Shown here: piece by piece, positions 1 to 5,731 of the stretch
Layout of the letters: each line of letters opens with the position of its first letter
How positions within the stretch are numbered: position 1 is the first letter of the stretch
NCBI GenBank assembly: GCA_036570545.1
Contig: DATCXZ010000172.1
Coordinates: forward strand, 1 to 6,486
DNA: 6,486 bases
Source: Pelagibius sp036570545
GTDB lineage: Bacteria > Pseudomonadota > Alphaproteobacteria > Kiloniellales > Kiloniellaceae
Direction of reading: 5' to 3'
The notes under the pieces: model-generated
The model's input: the letters and a program-made list of their open reading frames with translations, nothing else
What the model was told of the DNA's origin: nothing
Database searches by the model: none
Position numbers and translations under genes: made by a program

Positions 1-1
1 C

Positions 2-205
2 TTCAAGTTCGACGGCATGGGCAATGGCCCGACCGAGTATCGCGCGGAAGACCACCAGTGCTTCAAGGACGTCCTGGTGGTGCGCGGCAAGGAGGAGCCT
101 CAGAGCCAGTTCGACCTGCTCGACGTCGTCCAGGTGGTGCCACGCAGCCAGGTCGAGTACGACGCCTCGATCTTCGGCGGCGAGCTTGGCCCCTACGAAG
201 TCTGA
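2..205 (+). CDS. Substrate-binding protein of a HAAT-type ABC importer, C-terminal end (partial)
   Basis: This frame is open from the left edge to TGA at 203-205 and gives the last 67 residues of a protein, beginning FKFDGMGNGPTEY and ending FGGELGPYEV. The segments YRAEDHQCFKDVLVVRGK and FDLLDVVQVVP resemble the C-terminal lobe of periplasmic binding proteins of the branched-chain amino acid (Peripla_BP_6/LivJ) class, where an 'R..DHQ......VV.GK' stretch precedes the last beta strands. This is from memory of the family. The position directly before livH, livM, livG and livF supports it: this protein would capture the ligand in the periplasm and deliver it to LivHM. The start, signal peptide and ligand pocket lie outside the window, so the substrate cannot be judged. 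The gene is followed by a 118-nt gap with two hairpins, unlike the tight packing after it. Confidence 0.85.
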   Translation, partial: FKFDGMGNGPTEYRAEDHQCFKDVLVVRGKEEPQSQFDLLDVVQVVPRSQVEYDASIFGGELGPYEV

Positions 206-218
206 CGGTCCTAAAAGT

Positions 219-258
219 GGCGAATGCCGGTCGTCTTCAGCGGCGGCCGGCGTTCGCC
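219..258 (+). other. Intercistronic hairpin 1 (12-bp stem, 16-nt loop)
   Basis: Bases 219-230 (GGCGAATGCCGG) pair along their whole length with 247-258 (CCGGCGTTCGCC). There is one G-U wobble, at 225/252, and no mismatch. The hairpin starts 13 nt after the stop of the binding-protein gene. No U-tract follows, so it is unlikely to be a full intrinsic terminator. A likely role, inferred from other binding-protein operons, is to protect the 3' end of the upstream mRNA segment or to reduce read-through to the permease genes. Confidence 0.6.
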
Positions 259-268
259 GTGCCTTGAT

Positions 269-302
269 CTCCCTCTCCGGCAGTTGCCCGCCGGGGAGGG
301 AG
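269..302 (+). promoter_or_regulatory. Intercistronic hairpin 2 (13-bp stem, 8-nt loop) enclosing the GGAGG ribosome-binding sequence
   Basis: Bases 269-281 (CTCCCTCTCCGGC) pair with 290-302 (GCCGGGGAGGGAG) across all 13 positions with one G-U pair (276/295). The loop is AGTTGCCC. The 3' arm carries the only strong SD in the gap, GGAGG at 295-299, so folding would hide it. Because there is no T-run behind it, the hairpin more likely dampens translation of the permease genes, or stabilises the upstream message, than terminates transcription. It lies 10 nt after hairpin 1, making a tandem pair. Confidence 0.6.
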
Positions 303-309
303 CAAGGTC

Positions 310-324
310 ATGGGTAATTGCTGA
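310..324 (+). CDS. Possible 4-residue leader ORF (MGNC) coupled to livH
   Basis: ATG at 310 is followed by GGT AAT TGC and TGA at 322-324. GGAGG (295-299) lies 10 nt upstream, a workable distance, whereas it is 24 nt from the livH ATG at 324. The leader stop shares base 324 with that ATG (TGATG), the usual arrangement for termination-reinitiation. The proposal is that ribosomes load at the leader and restart at livH. The ORF is very short and may be chance. The alternative is that livH starts at TTG 318, which has AAGG (304-307) 10 nt upstream. Confidence 0.25.
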   Translation: MGNC

Positions 325-1340
325 TGGACGCTATCCTTCTGCAGGTTCTCAACGGGCTCGATAAGGGCGGTGCCTACGCTCTGATCGCTCTCGGCCTGAC
401 GCTCATCTTCGGCACCCTCGGCGTGGTGAACTTCGCGCATGGCGCCCTGTTCATGCTGGGCGCCTTCTGCGCAGTTACGATGCAGAAGCTGTTGACGCTG
501 TCGGTGAAGGTGAAGGACGAGAGCGTCACCTTCTTCGACGCCTACAAGGAAGTGCCGTACCTGGAGATCTGGTTCGGCGACCTGGGCAAGGCGCTGATCG
601 ACTTCGCAGTGCCGATCTCAATCCTGCTGGCAATTCCGTTCATGCTGCTGCTGGGGCTGGCGATCGAGCGCGGACTGATCCGCTTCTTCTACAAGCGCAG
701 CCATGCCGAGCAGATACTGGTCACCTTCGGCCTCGCCATCGTGCTGCAGGAGATCGTCAAAGCATTCTTCGGCGCCAATCCCATTCCCACCCCCGCGCCC
801 GACGCGGTCGCCGGCACCGCCGCCGTCGGCGCGCTGTTCGGACTGGGGGATGCCGTCGTCTATCCGTGGTGGCGCCTGGTCTACCTGGCGTTCTCGCTGG
901 TGGTCATCGGCCTGGTCTTCGCTTTCCTCCAGTTCACCACCTTCGGCATGGTTGTGCGCGCCGGCATGCAGGACCGCGAGACGGTCGGCCTGCTCGGCAT
1001 CAACATCGAGCGGCGCTTCACCGTCGTGTTTGGCATCGCTGCCGTGGTCGCTGGCTTGGCGGGCGTGATGTACACGCCGATCCTGCCGCCGAACTACCAC
1101 ATGGGAATGGACTTTCTGGTGCTGTCTTTCGTCGTCGTGGTGGTGGGCGGCATGGGCTCGTTGACCGGCGCGGTGGCCGCCGGCTTCATGCTCGGCATCC
1201 TGCAGTCCTTTGCCTCGATGAACGAGATCAAGAGCATCGTCCCCGGCATCGACCAGATCATCATTTACCTGATCGCCGTGGTGATTCTGCTGGTGCGGCC
1301 GCGTGGCCTGATGGGCCGCAAGGGCGTCATGGAGAGCTGA
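324..1340 (+). CDS. livH: HAAT-family ABC importer permease, LivH type
   Basis: This inner-membrane permease would form, with LivM, the channel of an ATP-driven importer for amino acids or similar small acids. The 338 residues are very hydrophobic, with about eight membrane segments. Family marks include an N-terminal LLQVLNGLDKGGAYALIALG, NFAHG (36-40), the cytoplasmic coupling stretch around GMQDRETVGLLGIN (214-227), GGMGSLTGAVAAG (275-287) and a terminal RPRGLMG (325-331). Residues about 55-95 (KLLTLSVKVKDESVTFFDAY onward) are a polar insert between early membrane helices; it makes the protein longer than E. coli LivH, about 308 residues as I remember it. I chose ATG 324 because homologs commonly begin MD.-.LLQ.LNG; TTG 318 would add Met-Leu (MLMDAIL). 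No strong SD sits at normal distance from 324, so coupling to the leader at 310 is possible. livM starts 1 nt after the stop. Family assignment is firm; the substrate is unknown. Confidence 0.93.
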   Translation: MDAILLQVLNGLDKGGAYALIALGLTLIFGTLGVVNFAHGALFMLGAFCAVTMQKLLTLSVKVKDESVTFFDAYKEVPYLEIWFGDLGKALIDFAVPISILLAIPFMLLLGLAIERGLIRFFYKRSHAEQILVTFGLAIVLQEIVKAFFGANPIPTPAPDAVAGTAAVGALFGLGDAVVYPWWRLVYLAFSLVVIGLVFAFLQFTTFGMVVRAGMQDRETVGLLGINIERRFTVVFGIAAVVAGLAGVMYTPILPPNYHMGMDFLVLSFVVVVVGGMGSLTGAVAAGFMLGILQSFASMNEIKSIVPGIDQIIIYLIAVVILLVRPRGLMGRKGVMES

Positions 1341-1341
1341 C

Positions 1342-2493
1342 ATGCAGTCATCGACCCCACAGCAGGATCTGATTCTGACCGCGGCCTTCGCCGCGGCGGT
1401 GCTGACCATGCCGATCTGGCTGGCACCGATCGGCGCCGCCTATCCCGACCTCGTGCAGAAGTTCGCCATCTACGGCCTCTTCGCCATCGGCTTCAACATC
1501 CTGTTCGGGTTCACCGGATACCTCTCCTTCGGCCACGCCGCCTTCCTCGGCGTCGGCTCCTACGCGGCGGTGTGGTCGTTCAAGCTGTTCACCATGAACG
1601 TGATCCCGGCGGTGCTGCTCGGCACTCTGCTGGCCGGCGCCTTCGCCGCGCTGATCGGCTACATCAGCCTGCGCCGCTCCGGCATCTACTTCTCGATCCT
1701 GACGCTGGCCTTCGCGCAGATGTCCTACAACCTCGCCTATTCCGTGCTGACGCCGATCACCAACGGCGAAACCGGGCTGCAGCTCAGGGGCAACGATCCT
1801 CGCATCATCGACCGCGCCTTCGGTGCCGTGCCGGAGCTCGGACTACCGAGCACCAACCTCTTCGGCATCGAGATGCACGGCTACAACGGCTTCTATTTCT
1901 GCGCAGTCCTGCTGATTATCGGCTTCATCGTCGCGCTGCGAATCGCGCGCTCGCCTTTCGGCATGATGCTACAGGCAATCAAGTCGAACCAGAACCGCCT
2001 CAACTACATCGGCGTGCACACCCGGCCCTATGCGCTGGCGGCTTTCGTGATCTCCGGCATGTATGCCGGTCTCGCCGGCTCGCTGCTGGCCGTCACCGAC
2101 CCGCTGGCCGGCGCCGAGCGCATGCAATGGACCGCCTCGGGCGAGGTCGTGCTGATGACTATCCTGGGCGGTGCCGGCACGCTGCTCGGCCCGGTCCTGG
2201 GGGCCGCCATCATCAAGTATTTCGAGAATATCTTCTCCGCCTTCAACGAGGCGGCGCTGCACCGCGTGTTCGACTTCCTGCCGGAGTGGCTGGCCGATCC
2301 CGTGGTCGCCGTGGTCGGCCTCTTCGTCGGCGACGGCTGGCACCTCACGCTCGGCGTGGTCTTCATGCTGATCGTCATCTTCATGCCCGGCGGCGTGATC
2401 GAGGGGCTTGCACGGCTGGCTCGTCTGTTCCGCGGCCGGTCGGAGGCGGACAGAGCCCGGACGCCGATCCATCAGCCGCACAGCGCCGAATGA
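1342..2493 (+). CDS. livM: HAAT-family ABC importer permease, LivM type
   Basis: This is the second inner-membrane subunit, expected to pair with LivH and to contact the ATPases. The 383 residues have about ten hydrophobic segments. Family landmarks are LSFGHAAFLGVGSY (61-74), RRSGIYFSILTLAFAQM (111-127), the coupling region SPFGMMLQAIKSNQ (204-217) followed by NRLNYIGV, and GGAGTLLGPVLGA (277-289). The start follows GGAGAG (1331-1336) by 5 nt and lies 1 nt after the livH stop, so translation is tightly linked. Residues about 292-335 form an amphipathic loop (FENIFSAFNEAALHRVFDFL onward) before the last membrane segment and are longer than I expect for E. coli LivM. The tail from about 362 (FRGRSEADRARTPIHQPHS) is charged and probably cytoplasmic. 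The substrate cannot be told from these features. Confidence 0.93.
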   Translation: MQSSTPQQDLILTAAFAAAVLTMPIWLAPIGAAYPDLVQKFAIYGLFAIGFNILFGFTGYLSFGHAAFLGVGSYAAVWSFKLFTMNVIPAVLLGTLLAGAFAALIGYISLRRSGIYFSILTLAFAQMSYNLAYSVLTPITNGETGLQLRGNDPRIIDRAFGAVPELGLPSTNLFGIEMHGYNGFYFCAVLLIIGFIVALRIARSPFGMMLQAIKSNQNRLNYIGVHTRPYALAAFVISGMYAGLAGSLLAVTDPLAGAERMQWTASGEVVLMTILGGAGTLLGPVLGAAIIKYFENIFSAFNEAALHRVFDFLPEWLADPVVAVVGLFVGDGWHLTLGVVFMLIVIFMPGGVIEGLARLARLFRGRSEADRARTPIHQPHSAE

Positions 2494-2504
2494 AGGGCCC
2501 GGCC

Positions 2505-3260
2505 ATGAGCGTTTTGCAAGTCAGGAACGTGAACAAGAGCTTCGCCGGCCTGCGCGCCCTCAACGATGTCAACCTGATGATCGAGGAAGGCTCGGTGCAC
2601 GCCATCATCGGCCCGAACGGCGCCGGCAAGTCGACGCTGCTCAACTGCTTCGTCGGCCGCCTGAAGCCCGACACCGGCAGCGTCGAGTTCAACGGCACCT
2701 CGCTGCTCGGCCTGTCGCCGCACCGGATCAACCAGGTCGGCGTCGCCCGCGTGTTCCAGACGCCGGAGATCTTCGGCGACCTGACGCTGCTGCAGAACAT
2801 GCTGATTCCGACCCTGGCCAAGCGCGATGGCGCCTTTCGGCTGAATGCCTGGAGCCGGGTTGACGGCCAGGGCGAAGTCACCGACAAGGCCGAGCACCTG
2901 CTGGAGGACGTCGGCCTGGTCGAGAAGAAGGACGTGAAGGCGGACTACCTCTCGCGCGGCGACAAGCGCCGCCTGGAACTCGCCATGTGCCTGGTGCAGG
3001 ACCCCAAGCTGCTGCTGCTCGACGAGCCAACCGCTGGGATGTCGCGCGCCGACACCAACGACACCATCGACCTGCTGCAGCGCATCGGCGAGCGCGGCAT
3101 CACCAAGATCGTCATCGAGCACGACATGCACGTGGTTTTCTCGCTGGCGCAGCGCATCTCGGTGATGGCGCAGGGCGCCATCATCGCGGAGGGCGCGCCG
3201 CAGGACATCAAGGGCGACCAGCGCGTGCGCGATGCCTACCTGGGCGGAGCGCACCTATGA
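2505..3260 (+). CDS. livG: HAAT-family ABC importer ATPase, LivG type
   Basis: One of two cytoplasmic nucleotide-binding subunits that power the importer; 251 residues, the normal LivG length. Walker A is GPNGAGKST (36-44), the Q-loop Gln is Q85 in VFQTPEIF, Walker B is KLLLLDEPTAG with D173 and catalytic E174, and the switch His is H206 in VIEHDM. The LivG-type extra segment between Walker A and signature (about 100-135) is present. The signature reads LSRGDKRRLELAM (149-161) where most ABC proteins have LSGGQ, so Asp153-Lys154 replace the usual Gln/Glu pair. ATG 2505 has GAAGGG (2492-2497) 7 nt upstream. An in-frame ATG at 2490 overlaps the livM stop (ATGA) and would add MKGPA but lacks an SD, so I prefer 2505. 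The end overlaps livF by 4 nt. Confidence 0.94.
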   Translation: MSVLQVRNVNKSFAGLRALNDVNLMIEEGSVHAIIGPNGAGKSTLLNCFVGRLKPDTGSVEFNGTSLLGLSPHRINQVGVARVFQTPEIFGDLTLLQNMLIPTLAKRDGAFRLNAWSRVDGQGEVTDKAEHLLEDVGLVEKKDVKADYLSRGDKRRLELAMCLVQDPKLLLLDEPTAGMSRADTNDTIDLLQRIGERGITKIVIEHDMHVVFSLAQRISVMAQGAIIAEGAPQDIKGDQRVRDAYLGGAHL

Positions 3261-4018
3261 TCGCGGCGGGCGAGTTCCAGTCGGCGACCCTGGCGTCGCG
3301 CACGGCCGGCGAGCCGGCCTATTTCTCGGCCTGGGGCCTCCAGGCTTTCTACGGCCAGAGCTACATCGTCCAGGACGTCAGCTTCAATGTGCACGAAGGG
3401 GAGATCGTCGCCCTGCTCGGGCGCAACGGCGCCGGCAAGACCTCGACACTGCGCACCATCGCGCGCCTCGCCCAACCGCATCTGGCGCACGGCGAAATCT
3501 GGCTCGACCACCAGCCGCTGCATGAGATGCAGGCCTTCCAGGCTGCGCGTGTCGGAGTCGGACTGGTGCCGGAGGACCGGCGCATCATCCCGGGCCTGAC
3601 GGTGGAGGAGAATCTCAAGCTGGCGCAGATCGAGAAGCCGCACGGCTGGGCCATCGAGCGCCTCTTCGAGCACTTTCCGCGCCTCGCCGAGCGCCGCAAG
3701 CAGGAGGGCGTGACGCTGTCGGGCGGCGAGCAGCAGATGCTGGCGGTGGCACGCACGCTGGCTCGCGACGTGAAGCTGCTGTTGCTCGACGAGCCCTACG
3801 AAGGCCTGGCGCCGGTGATCGTGCGGGAGATCGAGAAGATCGTCGAGGAAATCAAGGCGCTCGGACTCACCACCATCATCGTGGAGCAGAACGCCATCGC
3901 GGCGCTACACCTGGCGGACCGCGCGATCATCCTCGACATGGGCCAGGTGGTGTTCGACGGCACCGCGCAGGCGGTGCTCGATAACGAGGAACTCCGTCAC
4001 CAGTATCTCGCCATCTGA
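3257..4018 (+). CDS. livF: HAAT-family ABC importer ATPase, LivF type
   Basis: This is the second cytoplasmic ATPase, expected to dimerise with LivG; 253 residues. Walker A is GRNGAGKTS (55-63), the signature LSGGEQQML (154-162) is canonical, and Walker B is KLLLLDEP with D178 and E179. As in LivF proteins generally, the switch His is replaced by Gln (Q211 in VEQN), and the Q-loop region reads VPEDRRIIPGLTVEENL (104-120) with Glu instead of Gln. The start overlaps the livG stop as ATGA, and GGGCGGAG (3242-3249) precedes it by 7 nt, so start choice and coupling are well supported. The first 20 residues (MIAAGEFQSATLASRTAGEP) precede the usual ABC beta-strand that begins near AYFSAWGLQAFYG; they form an N-terminal extension compared with typical LivF. 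It is the last gene of the transporter set in the window. Confidence 0.94.
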   Translation: MIAAGEFQSATLASRTAGEPAYFSAWGLQAFYGQSYIVQDVSFNVHEGEIVALLGRNGAGKTSTLRTIARLAQPHLAHGEIWLDHQPLHEMQAFQAARVGVGLVPEDRRIIPGLTVEENLKLAQIEKPHGWAIERLFEHFPRLAERRKQEGVTLSGGEQQMLAVARTLARDVKLLLLDEPYEGLAPVIVREIEKIVEEIKALGLTTIIVEQNAIAALHLADRAIILDMGQVVFDGTAQAVLDNEELRHQYLAI

Positions 4019-4052
4019 AGGTCGGTCTGGCGACGACGTCGGGGGACGAGGC

Positions 4053-4075
4053 GCAGCGGGCAGGCAGCCCGTTGC
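4053..4075 (+). other. Weak hairpin downstream of livF
   Basis: GCAGCGGGC (4053-4061) pairs with GCCCGTTGC (4067-4075), nine pairs including one G-U, around a 5-nt loop (AGGCA). It lies 35 nt after the livF stop. No T-run follows (ACTTCG), so it is at best a weak or factor-dependent 3' end for the transporter transcript. It could equally be a processing or stabilising hairpin. Confidence 0.3.
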
Positions 4076-4109
4076 ACTTCGTCGACGGCCCGCCGCCTCT
4101 GAATGGCTC

Positions 4110-4140
4110 TTGCTTCGCATCCCCTCTCCTGGGCTATGCT
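4110..4140 (+). promoter_or_regulatory. Candidate sigma70-type promoter for the lipoprotein/dehydratase unit
   Basis: TTGCTT (4110-4115) and TATGCT (4135-4140) resemble -35 and -10 boxes separated by 19 nt, slightly longer than the usual 17. Transcription would begin near 4147 and leave a leader of about 37 nt before the GTG at 4184. This is the most promoter-like stretch in the 165-nt gap after livF, and the gap itself suggests a separate transcript. Read-through from the liv operon is also possible. Confidence 0.35.
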
Positions 4141-4183
4141 ATCCGGCAGGCGGCGACAATTCTTAGAACGGGAAGGTGCACGG

Positions 4184-4444
4184 GTGGCGAGACACTGCGT
4201 TCGGGGCGGTGAGTCCATCGGCCGTCCCTTGGTGCTGGCCGTGGCCGCCGCCGTCTTGCCGCTGCTGGCAGGCTGCGCCGATCCGGTTCCGACGCTGACC
4301 TACGCCGAGCGCTATTGCTACCGGACCCTGGCGGAGGTCGACTGCCACGACCGGCCGCTGGCCGGAGAGGAAAGCCGCCGCGTCGGCTTCTATGACCAGC
4401 CGGTCGCCGTCGATTACGAGCCATGGCCTCAACACCTTTTCTAG
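4184..4444 (+). CDS. Small predicted lipoprotein of unknown function
   Basis: The predicted product has 86 residues. After a short basic N-terminus (ARHCVRGG..R) there is a hydrophobic stretch, PLVLAVAAAVLP, ending in the lipobox LLAG-C. Signal peptidase II cleavage would leave Cys31 lipidated with Ala at +2, which usually means outer-membrane sorting. The mature part is only about 56 residues and carries the motif YCYRTLAEVDCH then GEESRRVGFYD, with two cysteines that might pair. I recall similar small lipoproteins in alphaproteobacterial genomes but know no function. GTG 4184 is chosen because GGAAGG (4171-4176) lies 7 nt upstream and the signal peptide starts cleanly there. An in-frame ATG at 4103 would add 27 residues, with no SD, and would bury the signal peptide. 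The 3' end overlaps the dehydratase gene by 22 nt, so the two are probably co-translated. Confidence 0.75.
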   Translation: MARHCVRGGESIGRPLVLAVAAAVLPLLAGCADPVPTLTYAERYCYRTLAEVDCHDRPLAGEESRRVGFYDQPVAVDYEPWPQHLF

Positions 4445-5463
4445 CCGGCGCTTTCGAGGTCACCACCATCGAGATGCACACCGGCGGCGAGCCGCTGCGC
4501 ATCGTGACTTCGGGCTACCCGAAGCTGCAGGGCAGCCGCCTGCTGGACAAGCGGCGCGACGCGCTGGCCAATCACGACGCCTTCCGCCGCCTGCTGATGC
4601 ATGAGCCGCGCGGCCATGCCGAGATGTACGGCGCGGTGCTGGTCGAGCCCGACGATCCGGCGGCGGACCTGGCCGTGCTCTTCCTGCACGGGCAGGGCTA
4701 CTCCACCATGTGCGGCCACGCCATCATCGCGCTGGGACGCTGGGCGGTCGATTCAGGCCGGGTCGAAGCACGGGAGCCGGAAACCGAGGTCGCCATCCAG
4801 GCGCCCTGCGGGCTGGTCCGCGCCCGGGTGCAGGTGTGGCGCGACGGCGGCGGCCTCAGGACCGGCGCCGTCAGCTTCCGCTCGGTCCCTTCCTTCGCCT
4901 TTGCGCGCGAGATCATGATCGACAGCCGCGAGTGGGGGCCGCTGCAGCTCGACATCGCCTACGGCGGCGCCTTCTACGCGATCCTGCCAGCCGACAGCAT
5001 CGGGCTCGATCTGCGGGACACGCCCGCGCGCCACTTTGCCGAGGCCGGCGCAGCGATCTCCGAGGCGACGCGCGCCCAGGTCGCGCTCGCGCATCCCGAC
5101 GATGCCGACCTCGCGTTTCTCTACGGCACCATCTTCACCGACGGCGGCGATGCCCACGCCGCGGCGCCGACACGCAACGCCTGCGTCTTCGCGGGACGGC
5201 AGGTCGACCGCAGCCCGACGGGCTCCGGCGTCGCGGCGCGCCTGGCCCTGCAGTGGACCCGCGGCGAGATCGTGCTTGGCCAGGCCCGCGACTTCGAGAG
5301 CCTGACCGGGGCGCGCTTCACCGGCACGCCGGTGGAGGAGGCCCGCGTCGGTTCCTGGCGCGCCATCGTCGCCGAGATCTCCGGCACCGCCCACTACACC
5401 GGCGAGGCGCGCTTCACCCTGGAGGTCGACGACCCGCTCGGCGACGGCTTCCTGCTGGCATGA
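4423..5463 (+). CDS. trans-3-hydroxy-L-proline dehydratase (proline racemase superfamily)
   Basis: The 346-residue cytoplasmic enzyme would remove water from trans-3-hydroxy-L-proline (EC 4.2.1.77) to give delta1-pyrroline-2-carboxylate, which a separate reductase turns into proline. Superfamily marks are EMHTGGEPLRIV (17-28), EPRGHAEMYGAVLV (61-74), GYSTMCGHA (92-100) with catalytic base Cys97, DIAYGGAFYA (177-186), DLAFLYGTIFTDGGDAH (229-245) and VDRSPTGSGVAAR (261-273). The second active-site residue is Thr266 (codon ACG 5218-5220) where proline racemases and 4-hydroxyproline epimerases have Cys. Cys/Thr is the known pattern of trans-3-hydroxyproline dehydratases, and many blocks match my memory of human L3HYPDH, including the terminal DDPL.DGFLL. 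ATG 4423 lies inside the end of the lipoprotein gene and lacks a clear SD, so coupled translation is likely. No reductase or regulator is visible here. The function is a strong inference from the residues; activity is untested. Confidence 0.9.
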   Translation: MASTPFLAGAFEVTTIEMHTGGEPLRIVTSGYPKLQGSRLLDKRRDALANHDAFRRLLMHEPRGHAEMYGAVLVEPDDPAADLAVLFLHGQGYSTMCGHAIIALGRWAVDSGRVEAREPETEVAIQAPCGLVRARVQVWRDGGGLRTGAVSFRSVPSFAFAREIMIDSREWGPLQLDIAYGGAFYAILPADSIGLDLRDTPARHFAEAGAAISEATRAQVALAHPDDADLAFLYGTIFTDGGDAHAAAPTRNACVFAGRQVDRSPTGSGVAARLALQWTRGEIVLGQARDFESLTGARFTGTPVEEARVGSWRAIVAEISGTAHYTGEARFTLEVDDPLGDGFLLA

Positions 5464-5486
5464 AGACCTGCTGGCGTGAAGAAGGG

Positions 5487-5508
5487 CCCCGGCGCCGAAG
5501 CGCCGGGG
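5487..5508. terminator. Hairpin after the dehydratase gene, possible bidirectional terminator
   Basis: CCCCGGCGC (5487-5495) pairs perfectly with GCGCCGGGG (5500-5508) around a 4-nt loop, 23 nt past the dehydratase stop. On the + strand the loop is CGAA and the tail AGGTTC is not U-rich. On the - strand the loop is UUCG closed by C-G, the extra-stable tetraloop common in terminators, followed by CCCTTCTTC. It is therefore a plausible 3' end for the + unit and possibly a stop for - strand transcripts arriving from the right. Confidence 0.6.
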
Positions 5509-5656
5509 AGGTTCATCGAAAACAGGGAAGTGTCAGGCTGGGTAGGCACGCCGGAGTCGGCGTGAAGGTCACTCTGCGCCCCGCTGCTGTCGGGCGACAA
5601 GGCGGGCAGAGGGGGTAGCCCGCAGGCGCCTGCTCCCCCAGAAAATGCCACGCCGC
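5509..5656. other. Intergenic stretch without a supported gene
   Basis: I see no coding sequence with a start, an SD and protein-like composition on either strand. There is a minor hairpin (CACGCCG 5547-5553 with CGGCGTG 5558-5564, loop GAGT) and a GGGGG (5611-5615) / CCCCC (5635-5639) pair around the perfect palindrome GCAGGCGCCTGC (5622-5633). Together with 5464-5486, the two palindromes and 5796-5893 it forms a gene-free zone of 430 nt between the dehydratase and the first - strand gene. Confidence 0.5.
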
Positions 5657-5720
5657 TAGAGCAGATCAGGGTCGGATGGAATCGCCAGAGGCGATCCACC
5701 GACCCTGTGAATCTGCTCTA
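5657..5720 (-). repeat. 64-nt REP-like palindrome, copy A
   Basis: Read on the - strand: basal stem TAGAGCAGAT / ATCTGCTCTA (10 bp), a TCA bulge on the 5' side, a 9-bp stem CAGGGTCGG / CCGACCCTG, TGG / CCA, a 6-bp stem ATCGCC / GGCGAT and a TCT triloop. Two single unpaired T residues lie on the 3' side. On the + strand the hairpin is followed by CC and five T (5721-5727), so it may also act as a terminator for the dehydratase transcript. Copy B, 11 nt away, has the same design in the opposite orientation. An interspersed repeat identity is inferred from this pairing. Confidence 0.75.
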
Positions 5721-5731
5721 CCTTTTTGAAG

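Noticed and set aside
618..1409. 263-codon - strand open frame opposite livH
   Set aside because: It is rich in His, Gln, Asp and Arg, the typical antisense shadow of a GC-rich membrane-protein gene.
1572..2504. Long + strand extension in frame with livG, running through livM
   Set aside because: The reading is Arg-rich and lies in the wrong frame of livM. Homology to ABC ATPases starts only at 2505, where the SD is.
2472..3254. 260-codon - strand open frame opposite livG
   Set aside because: It is an antisense shadow of the ATPase gene without any domain or start signal.
4103..4183. Longer start (ATG 4103) for the small lipoprotein
   Set aside because: No SD precedes it and it would place 27 residues ahead of a compact signal peptide. 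It would also lie upstream of the transcription start predicted from the candidate promoter.
4710..5618. 302-codon + strand frame within and beyond the dehydratase gene
   Set aside because: It is Arg-rich and out of frame with a gene whose motifs are all intact, so it is a shadow.
5394..5699. 101-codon - strand open frame over the end of the dehydratase gene
   Set aside because: It starts within palindrome A, crosses the terminator hairpin, overlaps the 3' end of the dehydratase gene and shows no recognisable domain.
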